Made by a program: the position numbers and the translations under genes. Shown one piece after another: positions 58,704-64,000 of a stretch of 64,000 nt of DNA (within the stretch, counting starts at the first letter, position 1; the number at the start of each line of letters is the position of its first letter). The stretch lies in assembly GCF_009727055.1 (NCBI RefSeq), contig NC_052349.1:33984422-34048421 (forward strand). The letters run 5' to 3'. This DNA is from Benincasa hispida (taxonomy: Eukaryota > Streptophyta > Magnoliopsida > Cucurbitales > Cucurbitaceae). The notes beneath the pieces are model-generated. The model was not told the DNA's origin. It worked only from the letters and a program-made list of their open reading frames with translations, and searched no databases.

Positions 58704-59560
58704 TTGCTTGTTAGCCAATCTGAATATTGTTCAAAGATATTACAGAGGTTCATGATGGAGAATGCTAAGCCAGTAGGTACTCCTTTTGCTCCTCACTTCA
58801 AGCTTTCAGCTGCCAATAGTCCAAAGAGCATAAATGAAGAGCATTTGAACCATATGAAGGTTGTCCCTTATTCCCAAGCAGTGGGATCTCTCATGTATCT
58901 TATGACTTCTACAAGGCTAGACCTATCCTATACAACAAGTATGGTCAGTAGGTACATGGAAAATCCTAATAGAAAACATTGAGAGGCAGTCAAGTGGATA
59001 CTAAGGTATCTATGTTCATCCAAAGAGGCAAAAGTCTTATATAGACAGAATGAGCCATCCAATGATGAAGTTTATGGTTATGTAGATGCTGACTATGCAG
59101 AGGACTTGGACAGAAGACGTTCCCTATTAGGCTATGTTTTCCTATAGGGGAATAATTTGATAAGTTGAAAAGCTACTTTGCAGCCTATTGTGGCCCTTTC
59201 CACAAAAGAGGCTGAGTTCATCGCATTATCTGAAGCTGTGAAGGAAGGTTTGTGGCTGAAAGGTTTACTAAATAATTTCGGCATAACACAAACAAAAGTC
59301 AGAATCTATTATAATAACCAGAGCACAATATACCTATCTAACAATAAGCAATTTCACAACAGAACCAAGCATATCGATATCAAATATCATTTCATCAGAC
59401 AAGAGATTGAGAAAGGGGAAGTCGACGTAGTGAAGATTCATACCTCTGATAATGCAGCTGATATGCTAACCAAAACTGTTCCATTAAACAAGCTTGACAG
59501 ATGCTTGACCTTCTCGGATTCGAGTTACCTGAAAAAGGTTAGCTCAAGTCAGCTCAGTGA
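58704..59560 (+). pseudogene. Tork-like RT end and RNase H
   Basis: Contains SQAVGSLMYLMTSTRLDLSY, TSMVSRYMENPNRKH and a TGA. Then WILRYL, the first RNase H aspartate region YGYVDADYAEDLDRRRSLLG, two stops, STKEAEFIALSEAVKEGLWL and HNRTKHIDIKYHFIRQEIEK. The tail is NAADMLTKTVPLNKLDRCLT. RNase H removes RNA from the hybrid. Stops at 58981, 59146 and 59167 show decay. Confidence 0.9.
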
Positions 59561-59603
59561 AGAAAAGAAGGAAGGAACTCTGGATGCTTGCAAAGGTAGA
59601 GAT

Positions 59604-60277
59604 TGTTACAGAAAGACGAGAAATCAAGAAGTAGAACATTGCAGCTGACAGTTGAACCATTGTTGACCTCTTTCTGTTAAGTGTTGTAACCACCAGAGCT
59701 TCATCGTTGACTGAATCACCTGCACATATATAAACAAAATCGAATGTGAGATTAATGTAAGAGTGAATAACAAATCGAGAGAGCAAGGCATTCATTCTGT
59801 AAATACTTTGAAAAGTAATAAAAGAGAACCTCCCAATTTGCACAGTGGATGTAGGCCTTTGGCCAAACCACTTAAACTCCTCTGTCTTCTCTTCTTACCT
59901 CTATGATCATTTAGATTTTGCTAAAGTATCGTTTACACGATCGTGTAGTTCCTATCTCATCGTATACACGATTTTTTAGCTCCGCGTTCAATCATCTATA
60001 TGATCGTTTAGCTCTTCAGCTATCGTCTATATGATCGTCTAGCTTCAGTCAACTGTCATCTACACGATCATTTAATGCTTCCTTCTATTATTTACTTAAT
60101 TGAACTATCGTTTAGTTCTTGGTGCATTGTCTACACGATCGTGCAATCTTTTGGTAAATAACAAAAGGATTTTCAAGCATCAACATTCTATCTCCCCTGA
60201 ATCTTGAATTGTTATCAACCGTTGTATCTGAGTGTTTTGTGATTATTAACGTGAAGATCTAGTCATCTGGGACAACA
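59604..60277 (+). repeat. 3' LTR of the Tork-like element
   Basis: 674 bp, TGTTACAGAAAG... to ...TGGGACAACA. It is highly similar to the 5' LTR but lacks the 60-bp block at 53331-53393. It also shows sequence (TTTAATGCTTCCTTCTATTA near 60070) where the 5' LTR has Ns. The GATCGTTTAG array is at 59905-60150. Confidence 0.9.
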
Positions 60278-60282
60278 AGATT

Positions 60283-60967
60283 ATATAATGTACACCACTA
60301 ATTGCCACAACGAAGATGGTTAAATTTTCAGATAGAGAGGTTCTTTCTGTAAGGAAACAGGGTTTCATGCTTTTTTTTTTCTTTTTTGGTGAAATCCTCC
60401 AGATTCTACCACTTGCAAAATCCTTTAATGCTTAGCCATTTGCTCTATTTTTCTTGCGGCCTATAATGTGAGAAAATTTCTTATTTTCAACATGAGAGAA
60501 GGAAAGATAGATCACCATAGTCAATGACTCTCATTTGTTCTATGATTGGAATGTTGGTTTATCGATATTTAAATCCTTACAAGATAAAAAACAATCAATC
60601 TTGAGAGAGAAAGGGAAAATTTACCCCAAATCCCAAGCAGCAAAAATGGTGAATGACAACATATTTTTCTTCCTTTATCGTGTTTTCCTTCGATTTTTTT
60701 TTTTAGATGAGAGGAGTTAGAGGAAATTCGAGTTCCAGGTCTCAGTTATTGCCTCGCCACTACTATCTGCGACATCGAATAAAAGAGCATCGATAAATTT
60801 TTCTAATGCAGCAAGGTTTTGGGTCCAGACATGAGGTAAGGAAAGAAAGAGAGAGATTGGAAAATGGAAGCAAAGGGTTTTTTATGTGTTAAAGCAAAAG
60901 GGTGAGGGTGACTGCTAATAGAACTCATGTGGACAGTTCAAAATTGTTTAGCGCCCAAACCAAATTC
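60283..60967. other. spacer between Tork-like element and solo LTR
   Basis: Original flanking DNA of both insertions. AT-rich with GA-rich stretches (GAAAGAAAGAGAGAGATTGG near 60842). The open frame at 60535-60720 has no recognisable domain. Confidence 0.5.
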
Positions 60968-60972
60968 ATTTT

Positions 60973-63068
60973 TTAAGGAAATCGTGCACGACGATTTCCA
61001 TGAGTAGCGAAAAGATCATTCCAAATTACAATCATATATGAACTTTACAAATACAGTCATAAACACAAACAAACGGTCATGCATTCATTACAGAAATTAC
61101 AACATGATGCTACAAATAATCAAGGAGAAATGCTACACACATTTGTAGACTCATCGTTAAGGTCCTTGATCACGAACGCTCGAACACAACAACCTCGAAC
61201 ATTCGTTCAACACGACCGCTACACAACACGAACACTGCACACTCGAACTCAGCTATTGCCTCGGTCACGAATACCCCAACAGCACGAATAACCTCCACAG
61301 AACCTCGACGGTGTCGAGTTGAGTATGACACCACCAAGAAGGCTACCTTGGTATTCTCGGTGTGAGAATCTAGATGGTGGGCTCTGTGTGGACTTGGTTT
61401 GAGGCAGAAGACGGAGGAAACAACAATCGTGTAAATGATTAAGCAAGTGGGAGAATGTTGAACCTATCGTATAGGTCGATGCCCAATCATTTAGCAAAAG
61501 CTAAGTGATCATCTAGCAAAAGCCAAGCGATCGTTTAGCTCATCGCTTAGTTGCATGTCTGTCGCCTACAAATACTACATGATCATTTAGCTCGCTCCAA
61601 ATTGTTGTTTAGTAAATCCTATTTACTTGACAACTTTCGTGAGATTCCGAGAGAAAAAATCTCAAAATATAATTTTCAACATTAACATTATTAAAAATAG
61701 GAAAACAATTTTTCTTTTATCTCACGGTTACCATGAAACCACCAATAACCTCCCACTCAATTGGTTATTTGAGAAAAAGAATTAATTTTTCAATAATTAA
61801 CATAAATATAAATGATAACCAACTTATCATACTATATTCATAACCTATAGTTTTAATATTTCATCTCATGAAACATATAAACCATAACTTTTTTTCTATT
61901 CCATGGTACTTAATGTAAATCTCATTTACATTAATCCTCCACTAGATGTATCTCATACATCATACCGATCATATCATATATAATCGAATTACCTCTTGTC
62001 AATTTGAACATTTCAAATCAACACCAAGAACTGATCCTCAACTGAATCCATTAAGCTACCAAGAGGACCTTATGGACCTGTAACTCGAAGCTCTAACGAT
62101 ACGTGAATAACTGACTAAACTCTTTCGTCACAGGATCCACCATCCGTTAACTGCTAAGCACTCCACTAAAGATCGACAGCTGAACTCTCCTTACCATAGA
62201 TATATTATGTGTTCATCTTAACCAATTAGAAGTGTGACAACCCTTCATAGATCGTTTATAAGTACAGCTAGGCCAATAATTGTTATGCCCCTGTAATTAC
62301 ATTTAACTCCTTAAGTACCACTAATCCCTCTAATGAACATAAGTCATAGTCCTATTATGACTGAGTCCTCTCTTCCAAAGAGAAGTTGTGGCCACTATGT
62401 TCAAGCCCTGGAATCAACCCTTAAGGGTGCAATCTCTCTACTTATCCCTACTTCGAGAAAGGAGTGAATTCCATCTTGTGGATTGAGTTTCCAACTCCCA
62501 GATCAGACAAGTCCCTAAAAAGATAGGTATGTTGAGTTGGCAATCTCGCCCTCTCACCCATACTAATCAAAGGACTGCCCTCAAAGGCTGGAGTTCCCAA
62601 AACACTCAGGATTTAGGCCATGTCACATATGATCGTTTAGGTGAGATGTAAGTCTCTAGTATCAACGACGTTATATACAGAGTCTAGTCATCTTGTGGTC
62701 CAGTCTTATACAAACTCTTTGTATAGGACACCCCCGCTTGCACATCTCCACATGAATGGTCAGGATCTACTATCTGTAGTAGTTTACAACACTTGCAAAC
62801 CTCTACAAAGCGGGTCGTATCCATAGTATCACCAGAATCAAGTATCTCACCTTAATACTTATACTATAGACCTATTTAGGTTATCACTTAAGACATGATC
62901 CATCTATATATCACATATACATGCTTAGGTTTACATAAGATAACCATGGAGCTTTGTTTATTGGATATGAGTAATGCCAGAATGAAATAACAATTATTTT
63001 ATTCATCAAACAATGTGTAACATTACAAACAACGAGATTCCGGGAGAATTAGGACATCAATCCCAACA
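60973..63068 (-). mobile_element. solo LTR (L14), 2.1 kb
   Basis: High edge CCCAACA (63062-63068). The low edge is TTAAGGAAATCG (60973), where relatives have TGAAGGAA, so the terminal G is mutated. Flanks are ATTTT (60968-60972) and ATTTT (63069-63073), a perfect 5-bp duplication. The body has GTATTCTCGGTGTGAGAATC, a GATCGTTTAG array (61455-61600), the CTATAG middle and TTATACAAACTCTTTGTATA. No internal region. Confidence 0.85.
61455..61600. repeat. degenerate GATCGTTTAG array in L14
   Basis: Weaker array: CCAATCATTTAGCAAAAGC, GTGATCATCTAGCAAAAGCC, GCGATCGTTTAGCTCATCGC and ATGATCATTTAGCTCGC, at about 17-45 bp spacing. Confidence 0.7.
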
Positions 63069-63073
63069 ATTTT

Positions 63074-64000
63074 AACATTTTTGCTCCTCTTTTTTCTCAG
63101 TTAGATTTCATAGCTCATTTCTTAAAAGGTTATACCAAATAGTTATAAAAGGACATATTCCTTATAGTGTGGGGCTCCAACTATTTTAATTGGAGTCCAG
63201 ATCTCACTTAACCACAGATTATTTGGCTCGATTATTTTGTTCTCCCCGTTTTACTTTATTCCGATATTGCTCGATTATTTTGCTTCATTTCTTTCCATCT
63301 CTTCTCCTTAGGGTTTCGCCATCATTCCCGATCGGCGTCGTTCCTGGTAGGTTTAGAGCTTTCTCTTCTTCATTCTTGTTGATCGATTGCTATTGTGATT
63401 CTCTTTGGTCGGATTTGAAGAAATCCTTCACAGATCTAGGCTACGGTATGTTTGGTAGTCTAGATCTGTGTTTTTCTCTAGATCCGTAACCCTTTCTTTC
63501 GACTTCCTCTTTCATCTTGCCATTCCAAACGCCACTCCTGTTCCTCCTTTATCTTGCCACTTCTTTTGGTTCTCTTTGCTCCAAATGAGGGTTTCCTCGC
63601 ACTTGCCGCTTTTTTTTGTTCTCCAATATTTTGTGTTTTCCTTCCTGTCTATTTGAGTCTGAAATCATACAACCATGTTGGAGCTTAGATCTTGCTTGGT
63701 AAGGGATGGAGATCCTCGTTTGGAGCATGGTAGGGGATGGAGGATGGTGTTTGAATCTTGGTAGGGTTACCAGATCCAATGGTAAGTCTTCTTTCTCTTC
63801 ACCGGTCGATGATGAGTCACTGTATATTTTTTTCCTTTTTTTTTTTTTTTTGACAAATGTAAGCTTATTTTTTACACATCTTTTTTGCTTACTTCAATTA
63901 TTTTTCTCTATGCTTGATTTCAGTGTTTTGTTCTTAGTGTTTGATTATCAGTCTCTGATGATCAATATATCTATTCTGTTCAATCACTGTTTTTGTCTGA
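63074..64000 (+). promoter_or_regulatory. probable promoter and 5' UTR of a downstream plant gene
   Basis: Composition shifts to C/T-rich DNA with CTCCTTAGGGTTTCGCC (63304-63320; TAGGGTTT is a telo-box common in plant 5' UTRs), GGCGTCGTTCCTGGTAGGTT and repeated AGATCTG words. A splice donor CTG|GTAGGT at 63344 may start a 5' UTR intron. An open frame (63190-63489) crosses this region but has no recognisable domain and spans the likely donor, so I do not call it coding. The gene body would lie beyond the window. Confidence 0.45.

Larger units (their letters stand above)
52731..60277 (+). mobile_element. complete but decayed Ty1/copia element (Tork-like)
   Basis: 7,547 bp with LTRs at 52731-53440 and 59604-60277, both starting TGTTACAGAAA. 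The target duplication is perfect: AGATT at 52726-52730 and 60278-60282. A tRNA-Met primer site follows the 5' LTR and a polypurine tract (CAAAGGTAGAGAT, 59591-59603) precedes the 3' LTR. Gag-protease-integrase-RT-RNase H order is complete apart from stops and a 2.16-kb solo LTR inserted at 54429. Gag text (YVIEKFDGKTDFELWKENIK) and the TKTVPLNKLDRCL tail suggest the Tork lineage, clearly different from the minus-strand long-LTR family. Confidence 0.92.

Noticed and set aside
63190..63489. 99-codon open frame near the right edge
   Set aside because: Crosses a likely splice donor in a UTR-like, pyrimidine-rich region and has no domain.
1..64000. tRNA or rRNA genes
   Set aside because: No cloverleaf or rRNA core sequence recognised by eye; the tRNA-like words at 22859, 37676 and 53443 are retrotransposon primer sites, not genes. 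A tRNAscan-SE run would settle it.

Overview
This is a plant nuclear window: AT-rich, with intron-split coding sequence, almost nothing but transposable elements between genes, and no bacterial operon structure. The cupin gene at the left edge, the element families and the tRNA-Met and tRNA-Asp type primer sites all fit a dicot. A cucurbit is my guess from the general look of the sequence; nothing here proves the species.

Only two host genes are supported. Positions 1-426 hold the last two exons of a seed-storage-type (11S/legumin-like) cupin. Positions 46465-46670 hold the first ~70 codons of a 3-hydroxyisobutyrate dehydrogenase-like gene that then breaks off. The last kilobase (63074-64000) looks like the promoter and 5' UTR of a gene whose coding part lies outside the window.

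The rest is layered mobile DNA. A Mutator-like transposase relic lies at about 969-2936 and a short non-autonomous DNA transposon with an 8-bp target duplication at 6109-6888. From 3.5 to 45 kb there is a long run of related Ty1/copia elements, nearly all on the minus strand, with unusually long LTRs (about 1.9-2.2 kb). I place about 14 LTRs or LTR pieces, separated by deleted internal regions. A Ty3/gypsy (Athila/Tat-like) LTR, tRNA-Asp-type primer site and gag piece (21191-23625) sit among them, fused in frame to a copia RNase H tail. Two CACTA-type ends lie at 48521 and 50425. A complete, decayed plus-strand copia element of a different (Tork-like) lineage occupies 52731-60277 with an AGATT target duplication. 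It carries a solo LTR of the other family in its pol gene. A further solo LTR is at 60973-63068.

Nesting can be read from target duplications. A 2,001-bp plus-strand solo LTR (34525-36525, TATAC) sits inside another LTR (33032-36903, CATAA/CAAAA), which itself sits in the leader of the element spanning 25562-38776. No element is intact: every polyprotein has stops or frameshifts, and several catalytic residues are lost. The most unusual signal is a degenerate array of a GATCGTTTAG-like unit found in the LTRs of two distinct copia families. Others are a doubled polypurine tract at the 3' end of each long-LTR element and a GC-rich leader block with a 13-bp stem and a 14-bp palindrome.
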